From CAZFLM01 sp964519955 (GTDB lineage Bacteria; Armatimonadota; Chthonomonadetes; Chthonomonadales; CAJBBX01), in assembly GCA_964519955.1 (NCBI GenBank), contig CAZFLM010000013.1, positions 1-64,000 on the forward strand: 64,000 nt of DNA, given 5' to 3'. Numbering within the stretch: position 1 is the first letter of the stretch; each line of letters opens with the position of its first letter. Shown here piece by piece: positions 37,014-45,365 of this stretch. Position numbers and translations under genes: made by a program. The notes under the pieces are model-generated. The model was given only the letters and a program-made list of their open reading frames with translations. It was not told the DNA's origin and did not search any database.

Positions 37014-37877
37014 ATGTGCACGCAGGTTCGCTTGGCGGCTCTCGTCGTATCCGTGTGCATGGCTATGGGCGTGGCGCACGCGGCGGCGCCGCCCCCCGAC
37101 GGGTCCTTCGCCTACAGCAAGTTCGCCAAGACGACGGGGCTCAAGATCGTGGGTAACGTTGTGGTCGTTCGCGACGTGCTCCGACTGACTCCTGACGTAG
37201 AGTGGCGGTCCGGCGCGGTCTGGTATGCGACCAGGGTGCCGGTCGCCGCGGGGTTCCGAACCACCTTCACGTTCCGGATCACGGCGGCGGACGACTCGTC
37301 TGCGGACGGTCTGGCGTTCGTCGTCCAGAACTCGGCGAGCGATGCCCTCGGCGGACAGGGAGGCAACATCGGGTACGGACAGTGCATCGAGTTGCCCAAT
37401 CCGGGCGGTATCCCGAACAGCCTGGCGATCGAGTTCGATACGTACCCGAACTCGTCCGTCAACGGCCTGTTCACGGTCGACGACCCGAACGACAACCACA
37501 TCAGCGTCCACACGCGCGGGGCCGAAGCCAACGGCAGCGACGAGTTCTACTCGCTCGGGTCGGCGCCGTCGGTCGCGGACCTGAAGGATGGCAACGTGCA
37601 TACGGCGACGATCACGTACACGCCGGGCACGTTGACGGTCCTGCTGGACGGCGCCAAGCTCGTCGTGCCATACCGATTCGCGGCGGGCGGCAAGTACGCG
37701 AACGGCTCGGACGCGCCGGGGCTCGTGCTCGAGGGAGGGACCGCGTGGGTCGGCATCACTTCGAGCACCGGGATCAGCCACTCGAACCATGACATCCTGA
37801 GCTGGTCGTTCGGCCCGGCTCAGGCGCCAGTCGCGCCGGGCGGTCCCAGACGACCGTCTGGCCGCAATGCCAACTAG
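37014..37877 (+). CDS. exported L-type (legume-like) lectin domain protein
   Basis: A 287-residue protein. The signal peptide (about 1-24, ending A-H-A-A-A) leads into a jelly-roll lectin domain with F-x-F-R-I-T-A-A-D-D-S-S-A-D-G-L-A-F-V-V-Q, the conserved aspartate loop, G-G-I-P-N-S-L-A-I-E-F-D-T-Y-P-N (metal and sugar-binding region) and a late W-V-G-I-T-S-S-T-G strand. It probably binds glycans outside the cell. It lies inside the FHA island but has its own spacing (98 nt) and may be independent. gggagg precedes ATG 37014. Confidence 0.85.
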   Translation: MCTQVRLAALVVSVCMAMGVAHAAAPPPDGSFAYSKFAKTTGLKIVGNVVVVRDVLRLTPDVEWRSGAVWYATRVPVAAGFRTTFTFRITAADDSSADGLAFVVQNSASDALGGQGGNIGYGQCIELPNPGGIPNSLAIEFDTYPNSSVNGLFTVDDPNDNHISVHTRGAEANGSDEFYSLGSAPSVADLKDGNVHTATITYTPGTLTVLLDGAKLVVPYRFAAGGKYANGSDAPGLVLEGGTAWVGITSSTGISHSNHDILSWSFGPAQAPVAPGGPRRPSGRNAN

Positions 37878-37883
37878 TGGTGC

Positions 37884-37975
37884 CCAGCTCTCTAGCCTGG
37901 ATGATGCACAAGTGCCGTGGTGGGATGGGCCTCCGTGCCCGTCCAGTGCCACTCATGAATGGCCAGCTCTCTAGC
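37884..37975 (+). repeat. dispersed element of about 80 nt, copy B, with 13-bp flanking direct repeats
   Basis: Same orientation as copy A and identical to it over a long central stretch, including the stem GGATGGGC / GCCCGTCC. The element is bracketed by a 13-bp direct repeat CCAGCTCTCTAGC at 37884-37896 and 37963-37975, which could be a target-site duplication. It lies between the lectin gene and the dual-FHA gene. Confidence 0.82.
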
Positions 37976-38084
37976 GGCGTGAGGGGCTCCAGGGACACGC
38001 GTCGTCCGAGGGCGCCTCGTCAACAGGTTGAACCTATCGCAGATGATCCACCGGCAGGGCGCTCACTGCCTCGGGGGAGGATGA

Positions 38085-39077
38085 ATGACCACGGAATCGA
38101 CACAGGCGCTGCCCACTGGCGGACAGATGATCCCGGCGCCGCAGCCCGCCGCGCGGCCGGATGCCACCCAGATGGGGACATCCGTACCGTGCCCCGTCTG
38201 CCGGACCGCGAACACGGGCCTGGAAACCTACTGCATGGAGTGCGGCTTCCTGCTGGCGTCCACGCCGGGCGAAGCTGCTGCGTCGCAGGAGACGCCCTCG
38301 CCCGAGCTGATCGAGACCGGCTCCGGCAGGCGGTTCGCGCTGAAGCCAGGCGCCAACATGGTGGGACGCGAGAACTGCGACGTGCTGCTGATGGACCCGA
38401 CTGTCTCGCGGCGACATGCCCGCATCGACGTGGGGCCCGGCGGCGTCTCGGTGACGGACCTCGGCAGCTCCAACGGGACGCAGGTGGACGCGAAGCGCCT
38501 GGAGGCCCAGCAGCCCGCCGCAGCCGTCGAGAACGCGGCGCTGAAGTTCGGCAACACGTCGTTCACGATCGTCGGCATCACGGTGACAGCGAAGGGGTTC
38601 CTGCCCAGCGCGGCTCCCGCGCCGCCCGCAGGCGAGCCGGAGAAGCCGAAGGCCGCTCTGCCTGCAGCGCCGTCGGCCCAGCCCGGCGCCGCGGCGCCGC
38701 CTCCGCCCCCGCCGACCGCCGACGCTGCGGTGGCCTGCCTGAAGCCCACGGGCCCCGGCGGCCAGGAGATCCGCATTCCGTCCGGCCAGATCACGGTTGG
38801 CAGGCGCGCGGGCAACAGTGTGGTGCTCACGGGCGACCCGTACGTATCCGGCCAGCACGCCGAGATCCTCGCCGATGCCACCGGCTGCTACCTGACCGAC
38901 GTGGGAAGCACGAACGGCAGCGTGGTGAATGGTGAGCGGCTGGAGCCGGGCCGCAAGCAGCTCCTGCTCGACGGCGACGAGGTGAAACTCGGGCAGACGT
39001 CGTTCGTATTCGAGACACTCGAAGGGCCGCCGACCGAATCGGCGGGTGGACCCATCCGGATGGGCGGTGGCCAATGA
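38085..39077 (+). CDS. zinc-ribbon protein with two FHA domains
   Basis: A 330-residue soluble protein. The N-terminal tail contains T-Q-M-G (28-31), matching the T-x-[MI]-G motif of the VWA protein. A zinc ribbon C-P-V-C with x10 to C-M-E-C follows, then FHA domain 1 (V-G-R-E, S-R-R-H, S-S-N-G-T), a Pro/Ala linker and FHA domain 2 (V-G-R-R, S-G-Q-H, S-T-N-G). Both FHA domains keep the key Arg, Ser, His and Asn. The stop overlaps the phosphatase start (ATGA), so reader and eraser are translationally coupled. Confidence 0.88.
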   Translation: MTTESTQALPTGGQMIPAPQPAARPDATQMGTSVPCPVCRTANTGLETYCMECGFLLASTPGEAAASQETPSPELIETGSGRRFALKPGANMVGRENCDVLLMDPTVSRRHARIDVGPGGVSVTDLGSSNGTQVDAKRLEAQQPAAAVENAALKFGNTSFTIVGITVTAKGFLPSAAPAPPAGEPEKPKAALPAAPSAQPGAAAPPPPPPTADAAVACLKPTGPGGQEIRIPSGQITVGRRAGNSVVLTGDPYVSGQHAEILADATGCYLTDVGSTNGSVVNGERLEPGRKQLLLDGDEVKLGQTSFVFETLEGPPTESAGGPIRMGGGQ

Positions 39078-39970
39078 GCGACGAAGCGCTGGTCGAGGCT
39101 GTCGAGGTGTCCGAGCCGCCCGCGGAGGACGAGCGGGAGATCACCGCCAAGTTCTCGCGCGACGACCTGGTGCGCGGCTGGCGGGAGCGGCAGGAGCGCA
39201 AGCCGCGCGTCGTGCCCATCGTCAAGTTCGCCGCGAAGACGGACCTCGGGCGCGTCCGCGAGAACAACGAGGACAAGTTCGACTACTACGAGCCGGAGGA
39301 TCCGACGCTGCTGGCCGCTCGCGGGTGCCTCTACGCGGTGGCGGACGGCATGGGCGGGCACGCGGCTGGGCAGATCGCCAGCGAGTTGGCGCTGAAGACC
39401 GCCATCTCTGCGTATTACGATGGTGCGAACGAGAGCATCGCCCACGCGCTGCTCGAAGCCATCCAGTGCGCCAACGACACGGTGTTCGCGGTTGCCCACA
39501 TGGTGCCGGACCGCAGCGGCATGGGCACGACGCTCACGGTGGCCGTGCTGGCGGAGGACCGCGTCTATGTCGGCCAGGTGGGCGACAGCCGGGCGTATCT
39601 CATCCGCGGCGACGAGGTCCGCCAGGTGACCCAGGACCACTCGTGGGTAGCCGAGCAGGTGCGCATGGGCGGCCTCACCGAGGAGGACGCCGAGGTCCAC
39701 CCGTGGCGCAACGTCATCACGCGGTCCATCGGCAACCAGGACACGGTGGAAGCCGACGTCTTCGTCGAGGAAGCGCAGACGGGCGACATCTGGGTATTGT
39801 GTTCAGACGGGCTTACCGGCCACGTGAAGGCCGACGAGATCCGCGCAATCGCATCCGTGCACGCACCGTCGGAGGCATGCCGGCAGCTCATCGAGTTGGC
39901 CGGAGCCCGCGGCGGGCGTGACAACATTACTGTGGCGGTGATCGCCATTCGGGGGTTTGACGGTGACTGA
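39074..39970 (+). CDS. PP2C-family protein phosphatase
   Basis: A 298-residue Ser/Thr phosphatase. Metal-binding motifs are present: R-E-N-N-E-D (63-67 region), V-A-D-G-M-G-G-H (89-96), M-G-T-T-L, G-D-S-R-A-Y, L-C-S-D-G-L-T and R-D-N-I-T-V. A 50-residue charged N-terminal extension precedes the domain. It overlaps the dual-FHA gene by four bases and the RNA phosphotransferase gene by eight. It should reverse phosphorylation by the kinase encoded at 40683. Confidence 0.94.
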   Translation: MSDEALVEAVEVSEPPAEDEREITAKFSRDDLVRGWRERQERKPRVVPIVKFAAKTDLGRVRENNEDKFDYYEPEDPTLLAARGCLYAVADGMGGHAAGQIASELALKTAISAYYDGANESIAHALLEAIQCANDTVFAVAHMVPDRSGMGTTLTVAVLAEDRVYVGQVGDSRAYLIRGDEVRQVTQDHSWVAEQVRMGGLTEEDAEVHPWRNVITRSIGNQDTVEADVFVEEAQTGDIWVLCSDGLTGHVKADEIRAIASVHAPSEACRQLIELAGARGGRDNITVAVIAIRGFDGD

Positions 39971-40622
39971 CGAGGAACGGCAGCAGCGCGGACGGATCGT
40001 CTCGCGGTGGCTGCGGCATCATCCGGAGGAGGCCGGCCTGGAGCTGTCGCCCGCGGGTTGGGTTGACATCGCGCGGGTGGTGGCCGCCCTGGAGGAGCGA
40101 GAGCTGCCCACGAGCCGCGAGGATCTGGTCCGCCTCGCAAGGCTGGACGACAAGCCGCGCTTCGAGGTGGAGGACGACAAGATCCGCGCGCGTTACGGCC
40201 ACTCGCTGCAACTGGGGCAGGAGCCGAACGCGGGAATCCCGCCGCCGGCGCTTTACCACGGAACCTCGCGGCGACTTCTGCCGATGATACTAGCAAAAGG
40301 CCTCGGCCCGCGCGGCAAGACGTCCTACGTGCAGCTCTCGCCGAAGCCTGCCGCCGCGCGCGAGGCTGGGATGAAGCACGACAGCGAGCCCATCGTGCTG
40401 GAGATCGCCGCCCAGCGCGCCCACGAGGCGGGAGTGAAGTTCTACCCGCGCGGCAAGGGCGTCTGGCAGAGCGGCCCGGTGCCGCCGGAGTTCCTGGCCA
40501 TCCGCGAGATGGTGAGCCCGGACCCAGAAGAGCGGGCTGCCAGATCGGGACCGGCCTCCGGCCAGCGGCGGCGCGTGCCACCCAAGGGTGGCTTCCTGAA
40601 GAAGACCGACCGAGACACATAG
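39963..40622 (+). CDS. kptA: RNA 2'-phosphotransferase, Tpt1/KptA family
   Basis: A 219-residue NAD-dependent enzyme expected to remove a 2'-phosphate from RNA, transferring it to ADP-ribose. The N-terminal R-W-L-R-H-H-P and G-W-V-D-I-A segments and the central L-Y-H-G-T-S loop are as in the family. The usual H-V-H-L-S motif reads Y-V-Q-L-S here, so catalytic competence is uncertain. The C-terminus has a basic extension. GTG 39963 has a run of five G seven bases upstream inside the phosphatase gene; TTG 39957 is an alternative. Position between phosphatase and kinase with overlap implies co-expression. Confidence 0.88.
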   Translation: MTDEERQQRGRIVSRWLRHHPEEAGLELSPAGWVDIARVVAALEERELPTSREDLVRLARLDDKPRFEVEDDKIRARYGHSLQLGQEPNAGIPPPALYHGTSRRLLPMILAKGLGPRGKTSYVQLSPKPAAAREAGMKHDSEPIVLEIAAQRAHEAGVKFYPRGKGVWQSGPVPPEFLAIREMVSPDPEERAARSGPASGQRRRVPPKGGFLKKTDRDT

Positions 40623-40682
40623 GTGCGCCGCCCCATCGGTTGACCGATCGCCCGCGATAGGGCGCAAAGCCGTCGACAAGCG

Positions 40683-42770
40683 ATGAACTCGCATACTCAC
40701 TACGAGATACTCGGACTGCGCGAAACCGCGACGGCCGAGGACATCAAGAAGCGCTACCACGACCTGGCGCGCCGGTTCCATCCGGACGTCGCGGGCACGG
40801 GCAACGCGACGCGTTTTCGCGCCATCCAGGATGCGTACGCCGTCCTGTCGGACCCGGCTGCGCGCCAATCCTACGATGCAACGCTCCCAAAGGCTGGTCG
40901 TCCTGCGGCCGGCCCATCGAGCGCAACCGCCACCGCCGCGCCTCCAACGCACCCCGGTGCATCGCCGCATGAGCCGCAGGTCGACGACGTCATCGCCGGC
41001 AAGTACCGCATCCTGCGCGAGATCGCCCGCTCCAACGATGTCGTCTACGAGGCCGTGGACCAGACGATGGGACGCCGCCTCGCGGTGAAGGAGTTGGTCC
41101 TTCCCGGCAACCTGACGGGGACAGCGCGGCGCGAGCGGATCGAACGGTTCAACCGGGAAGCCCGGGCCGCGGGCCGTCTCTCGCATCCGAACATCGTCAC
41201 CGTGTACGACTATGGCGAGGACAACGGCCGGTACTTCATCGCGATGGAGTACCTGGAGGGCGGCACGCTGCGCGACCGGATACAGGGCGGCACGAGCCTC
41301 CCGCCGGACGAGGCCATCGGCATCGCGTGCCAGGTGCTGGGCGCCCTCACCCACGCCCACGCGCACAAAGTCGTCCACCGCGACGTGAAGCCGGACAACA
41401 TCCACATCCAGCCGGACGGCCAGGTGAAGCTGACGGACTTCGGCATCGCGCGCCTCACGGAGGAAGCCTCGCTCACCGGCGACGGCCAGGTGTTCGGCAC
41501 GCCGAGCTACATGTCGCCCGAGCAGATCGAGGGGCGTGGCATCGACCTGCGCTCCGACCTCTTTTCGCTGGGCGTCGTGCTCTACGAGATGCTGAGCGGG
41601 CACAAGCCGTTCACCGGCGACAGCGTCGTCAGCATCACGTACAACATCATGCACGCCGAGCCGCCGCCGATGACCGGCATGTCGTTCGCCGTCGAGCAGG
41701 TCGTGATGCGCTCCCTGTGCAAGGACCCGCACGGCCGGTTCCAGTCCGCCGAGGAGATGCGCCGGGCGCTGCGGACGGCCGACACCACGCCCGCCCTGTT
41801 CCTCACCAGCTCGATGAACACGGGCGGCACGCTCTACGGGCAGACGGCCGCCGTGCCGTACACCATGGGGACGCCGGGCACGATCACGGGCGGCTACGGC
41901 ATGCCGAGTTCGCCGCCCGTCGGCGGGCCATTCGGCGCTCCGCAGCACCCCGCCCCGGCGCCGCAGGCCGGACCGTTCGCGACGTGGGGACAGCCGCCGG
42001 CGCCAGCCCCGCCGCCGCCACCGGGCTTCGGCAGGCAGCGCGCCCCTCGGCGCGCCGTCGGGCCCGGCACGCGCGCGTTCTTCTCCGTGCTGATGGCCAG
42101 CCTGGTCATCTCCGGCGTGGTCATCGGCTTCATGCTGCTGTTCGTGCGCTCCTACAGCCAGTACCAGACGCAGGCGGGCCAGCGCAAGCTGATGGCCACG
42201 CTGAACAGCGGCTCCGAGCGGTACAACGTCGGCGATCTCGACGGCGCCGCCTCGGCCTTCGACACCGTGCTCCGGCAGGATCGCGACGGAACCGCCGGGC
42301 GCATCGCGCGAACCAACCTCGCCATCACACTCAACAAGATGGGCAAGCTGGCCTACGAGCGGGGCGACCTGCGCCGCGCCGAGGAGTACTTCGGCAGGGC
42401 TCAGGACCTGTACGCCAATCCGAACGACGTGATGGGCGACAAGGACCAGGAGGCCCTGGATACCGCGCGCCAGAACCTGCAAGCCACCTACAACCGCCTG
42501 GGCGTGCGAGCGGACGCGTCGGGGGGCGGCGACAGCGGGCCACCGGGTCTTTCGGGTGGCGTGTCGTCGGGCGATACGGACGCCAGCCTCCGGCAGCGCA
42601 TGGGCCAGGCGCAGTCCTCCCTACAGGCCGGCAACCAGGCCTATCAGCAGGGTAACATGGAGCAGGCCCGCAAGCAATGGCTCGATGCGGTCAATGCTGC
42701 TCCCGGATCTCCGGCCGCGCTCGAAGCCCAGCAGAACCTCGACAGAACGTCCAACTCGCTCGAAGAGTAG
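40683..42770 (+). CDS. J-domain / Ser-Thr protein kinase / TPR membrane protein
   Basis: A 695-residue fusion. Residues 1-66 form a DnaJ J domain with H-P-D at 33-35. A linker leads to a Hanks-type kinase (about 107-365): catalytic Lys 136, Glu 159, H-R-D at 232-234, D-F-G at 252-254 and S-P-E at 278-280 are all present. The glycine-rich loop is degenerate (E-I-A-R-S-N-D-V-V-Y-E-A). A Pro/Gly/Thr-rich juxtamembrane linker and one membrane segment (464-488) follow, then an outer part with TPR-like helices and a Gln-rich end. It is the only kinase in the island and presumably writes the phosphothreonines read by the FHA proteins. Confidence 0.92.
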   Translation: MNSHTHYEILGLRETATAEDIKKRYHDLARRFHPDVAGTGNATRFRAIQDAYAVLSDPAARQSYDATLPKAGRPAAGPSSATATAAPPTHPGASPHEPQVDDVIAGKYRILREIARSNDVVYEAVDQTMGRRLAVKELVLPGNLTGTARRERIERFNREARAAGRLSHPNIVTVYDYGEDNGRYFIAMEYLEGGTLRDRIQGGTSLPPDEAIGIACQVLGALTHAHAHKVVHRDVKPDNIHIQPDGQVKLTDFGIARLTEEASLTGDGQVFGTPSYMSPEQIEGRGIDLRSDLFSLGVVLYEMLSGHKPFTGDSVVSITYNIMHAEPPPMTGMSFAVEQVVMRSLCKDPHGRFQSAEEMRRALRTADTTPALFLTSSMNTGGTLYGQTAAVPYTMGTPGTITGGYGMPSSPPVGGPFGAPQHPAPAPQAGPFATWGQPPAPAPPPPPGFGRQRAPRRAVGPGTRAFFSVLMASLVISGVVIGFMLLFVRSYSQYQTQAGQRKLMATLNSGSERYNVGDLDGAASAFDTVLRQDRDGTAGRIARTNLAITLNKMGKLAYERGDLRRAEEYFGRAQDLYANPNDVMGDKDQEALDTARQNLQATYNRLGVRADASGGGDSGPPGLSGGVSSGDTDASLRQRMGQAQSSLQAGNQAYQQGNMEQARKQWLDAVNAAPGSPAALEAQQNLDRTSNSLEE

Positions 42771-42815
42771 GCACGCCGCTTCCACTCAGAAGTCCGCCAG
42801 GAAGGAGCCGCACCC

Positions 42816-43949
42816 GTGCGTCGACGTCCCTCCCCCAAGCCGCGCCGCGCCACCGCGCCCGCCGAGATCCCCGAGGTCCAGATCCTTCTCAAGCAGGGCG
42901 ACGTCGCCGCCGCCAACTCGCTCCTGCGGATAGCGACCGGCGACGACCGCGCGGCCGCGAAGGCAGCCCGCGCCGCCCTCTACACGCTCAGACAAGCGGG
43001 GATCGAGCCGGAGCCGGTGGAGGCGCCCGTGGAACCCGCGGAACCCGCGCCCGCGGACACCGAGCACCGCAGCTACCGTGCCTGGGCGTGCCATCCGAGC
43101 CCGCACGGCGACATCGTGGTCATCTTCGGCACACCCGTCTCTCGGGGCAGGCGCATCCAGCTCTGGACGGCGGAGGCAACCCTGTTCGGCGGGCTGGCCG
43201 ATCTGACGCACGCATCGCTGACGGCGGAGGAGTTCGATCGCCATCTGGCCGAGATGGCGCTGGACGACGAGGCGCCCCTCTACGAGACGACGGTGGAGCA
43301 CGCGAAGGCGCTCGTCGTCGAGGCGAACGAGGTGGCGCGGAAGCGTGGGTCGCTGACCCCGACGGGCTACTACGAGTGGCGCGGCGACGTGGGCGAAGGC
43401 GGCTCCGGCGCGCGGCCCCGCATCTACGACCTGCTGGATGCCGACGCCGTGGTGGCCGACCTGGGCCTGCCCCGCGATCCGGAGAGCGCGCTGGACAACA
43501 AGCGGCGGGTCACCTGGATGCTCAATCCGGACACCGTGGGACCGTGGCTCAAGCCGGTCGCGGAGGCCGTGCACAGCCCGGTGGCGATCGACGACTCCCA
43601 GCGCAAGAGGATGGCCGAGCGTGTGTTCGAGGAGGCCGCCGACGCGATCTTCGATGCAGATGCCCGCCGAGCCTGGAGGCGTATGCTCGAGGAGAGCGCC
43701 GCCGCCCTGGCCGTTCTGGGCGAGGACGAAGCCGCCCGGCAGGGCCTCTACCACGCGCTGCAGTTCGACGACCGGCCGGCGCGCGACATCCCGATGGCCA
43801 TGCACCTCGTCCGCCGCACCGTGGGCGTGGTGATGACCTATCTGCTCCGTGAGGAACGCAGGGCCCGCGGCGAGACCGTCGAGGCTGACGATGAGGCGCC
43901 ACCCGAGGACGACCAGCCGGAGCCGCCGAGCCTGATCGAGCGGGCGTAG
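42816..43949 (+). CDS. hypothetical protein at the end of the kinase island
   Basis: A 377-residue protein of no family I recognise. A basic N-terminus is followed by an Ala-rich helical stretch (I-L-L-K-Q-G-D-V-A-A-A-N-S-L-L), an acidic Pro/Glu linker (about 66-85), a mixed alpha/beta core with W-T-A-E-A and Y-Y-E-W-R-G-D, and an acidic C-terminal tail. There is no signal peptide or membrane segment. It starts at GTG 42816 with ggaagga upstream, 45 nt after the kinase stop, so it probably belongs to the same operon. Confidence 0.7.
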   Translation: MRRRPSPKPRRATAPAEIPEVQILLKQGDVAAANSLLRIATGDDRAAAKAARAALYTLRQAGIEPEPVEAPVEPAEPAPADTEHRSYRAWACHPSPHGDIVVIFGTPVSRGRRIQLWTAEATLFGGLADLTHASLTAEEFDRHLAEMALDDEAPLYETTVEHAKALVVEANEVARKRGSLTPTGYYEWRGDVGEGGSGARPRIYDLLDADAVVADLGLPRDPESALDNKRRVTWMLNPDTVGPWLKPVAEAVHSPVAIDDSQRKRMAERVFEEAADAIFDADARRAWRRMLEESAAALAVLGEDEAARQGLYHALQFDDRPARDIPMAMHLVRRTVGVVMTYLLREERRARGETVEADDEAPPEDDQPEPPSLIERA

Positions 43950-43980
43950 GTCTGCCGCGACCTTCCAGGCCGGCGATAAC

Positions 43981-44041
43981 GTAACGATGCTACAAATCGG
44001 TCGGAGGATTCCGGCGCGCTGCCGTCGTACATAATCGTTAC
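43981..44041. promoter_or_regulatory. inverted-repeat operator candidate upstream of the pnt genes
   Basis: GTAACGAT (43981-43988) is repeated in inverse as ATCGTTAC (44034-44041). TACATAAT (44028-44035) between them resembles a -10 box. The region is A+T-rich compared with its flanks. A repressor or activator of the transhydrogenase operon could bind here; none is identified. Confidence 0.45.
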
Positions 44042-44066
44042 ATCCCACCCATCGGAGGGCGGCAGA

Positions 44067-45242
44067 GTGCTGGTTGGTGTTCCGGCGGAAACGTATCCTG
44101 GCGAGAAGCGGGCCGCGTTGGTTCCCGCATCCTTGGCGGCGCTGAAGAAGGCCAAGATCGACGTGGCGGTGCAAGCCGGGCTCGGTCTGGCCGCGGGCTA
44201 CACGGACGCTGCCTACGCCGAAGCAGGCGCCGAGGTCGTGGCGGACCGCGCCGAGATCCTGCGCCGCTCCGACGTACTGCTGCAGGTGCGCGCGCTCGGA
44301 GCGGACGCCGACGGGCTCGCCGCCGACCTGCCGAACCTGCGCGCCGGGCGAGTCGTCATCGCCACGATGGACCCGCTCTCCGAGCCGCAGCCCGCCACCA
44401 AGGCGGCCGAGGCCGGGGTGACCGCATTCGCGCTGGAGCTGCTTCCCCGCATCACCCGCGCGCAGTCGATGGACGTGCTCTCCAGCCAGGCCAACCTCGC
44501 CGGCTACAAGGCCGTGATCATCGCGGCCGACTCGCTAGCCAAGCTCCTCCCGATGATGATGACCGCCGCCGGCACCATCGCGCCCTCGAAGGTCTTCGTC
44601 ATCGGCGCGGGCGTCGCGGGGCTCCAGGCCATCGCCACGGCCCGGCGCCTCGGCGCGGTGGTCAGCGCCTACGACGTGCGCCCCGCGGTGAAGGAGCAGG
44701 TCGAGAGCCTGGGCGGCCGGTTCGTCGAGCTGGAGATCGAGGCCGGCGACTCGCAGACCTCGGGCGGCTACGCGAAGGCCATGGGCGAGGAGTTCTACCG
44801 CAAACAGGCCGAGCTGATGACGCGGGTGGTCGCCGAGAACGACGTGGTCATCACCACCGCCGCCATCCCGGGCCAGAAGGCGCCCACGCTCGTGACCAAG
44901 GCGATGGTCGAGGCGATGCAGCCCGGCGCCATCGTGGTGGACATCGCGGCGGAGCGCGGCGGCAACTGCGAGTTGACCGTGCCGGGCGAGACCATCGACC
45001 ACAACGGCGTGACGATCGTGGGTCCGCTGAACCTGCCCTCCACGGTCCCGTTCCACGCCAGCCAGCTCTACGCCAAGAACATCGTGACGTTCCTGCTGCA
45101 CCTGGTGAAGGACGGCGCGCTGAACATCGACACGGCCGACGAGATCACCCGCGACACGCTGGTGACGCAGGGCGGCCAGGTCGTGAACGCCCGGGTGCGC
45201 GAGAAGCTGGGCCTGGAGCCGCTGCCCGCACCGGGGGCCTAG
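44067..45242 (+). CDS. pntAA: NAD(P) transhydrogenase subunit alpha part 1
   Basis: NAD(H)-binding domain I of the proton-translocating transhydrogenase, 391 residues. It resembles alanine dehydrogenase: P-A-E-x-x-P-G-E-K-R-A-A-L at the start, R-x-x-x-x-Q-S-M-D-V-L-S-S-Q-A-N-L-A-G-Y-K-A, then the Rossmann loop V-I-G-A-G-V-A-G-L-Q-A-I and D-V-R-P. The alpha subunit is split, as in many bacteria. GTG 44067 has ggaggg upstream. Confidence 0.96.
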   Translation: MLVGVPAETYPGEKRAALVPASLAALKKAKIDVAVQAGLGLAAGYTDAAYAEAGAEVVADRAEILRRSDVLLQVRALGADADGLAADLPNLRAGRVVIATMDPLSEPQPATKAAEAGVTAFALELLPRITRAQSMDVLSSQANLAGYKAVIIAADSLAKLLPMMMTAAGTIAPSKVFVIGAGVAGLQAIATARRLGAVVSAYDVRPAVKEQVESLGGRFVELEIEAGDSQTSGGYAKAMGEEFYRKQAELMTRVVAENDVVITTAAIPGQKAPTLVTKAMVEAMQPGAIVVDIAAERGGNCELTVPGETIDHNGVTIVGPLNLPSTVPFHASQLYAKNIVTFLLHLVKDGALNIDTADEITRDTLVTQGGQVVNARVREKLGLEPLPAPGA

Positions 45243-45247
45243 GACCC

Positions 45248-45269
45248 GGCGCGCCGCGGAGGGCGCGCC
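45248..45269 (+). other. intra-operon hairpin after pntAA
   Basis: Two copies of the palindromic octamer GGCGCGCC (45248-45255 and 45262-45269) flank GCGGAG and form a perfect 8-bp stem six bases after the pntAA stop. It may tune the amount of the downstream membrane subunits by attenuation or mRNA stabilisation. Confidence 0.45.
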
Positions 45270-45365
45270 CCACAGGCCGGTTGCAGCGCCGTGGGCCGAT
45301 CGTAGGGCAGGGCCTCCGCACCCCGCCGGGGGCGTTCGGCGCCCAACCATAACAAGGATTGCTGG

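Noticed and set aside
40641..40682. GGGCGCAAAGCC segment before the kinase gene resembling part of a c-di-GMP (GEMM) riboswitch.
   Set aside because: Only one short half-motif is present; the partner helix and the other conserved stretch are missing.
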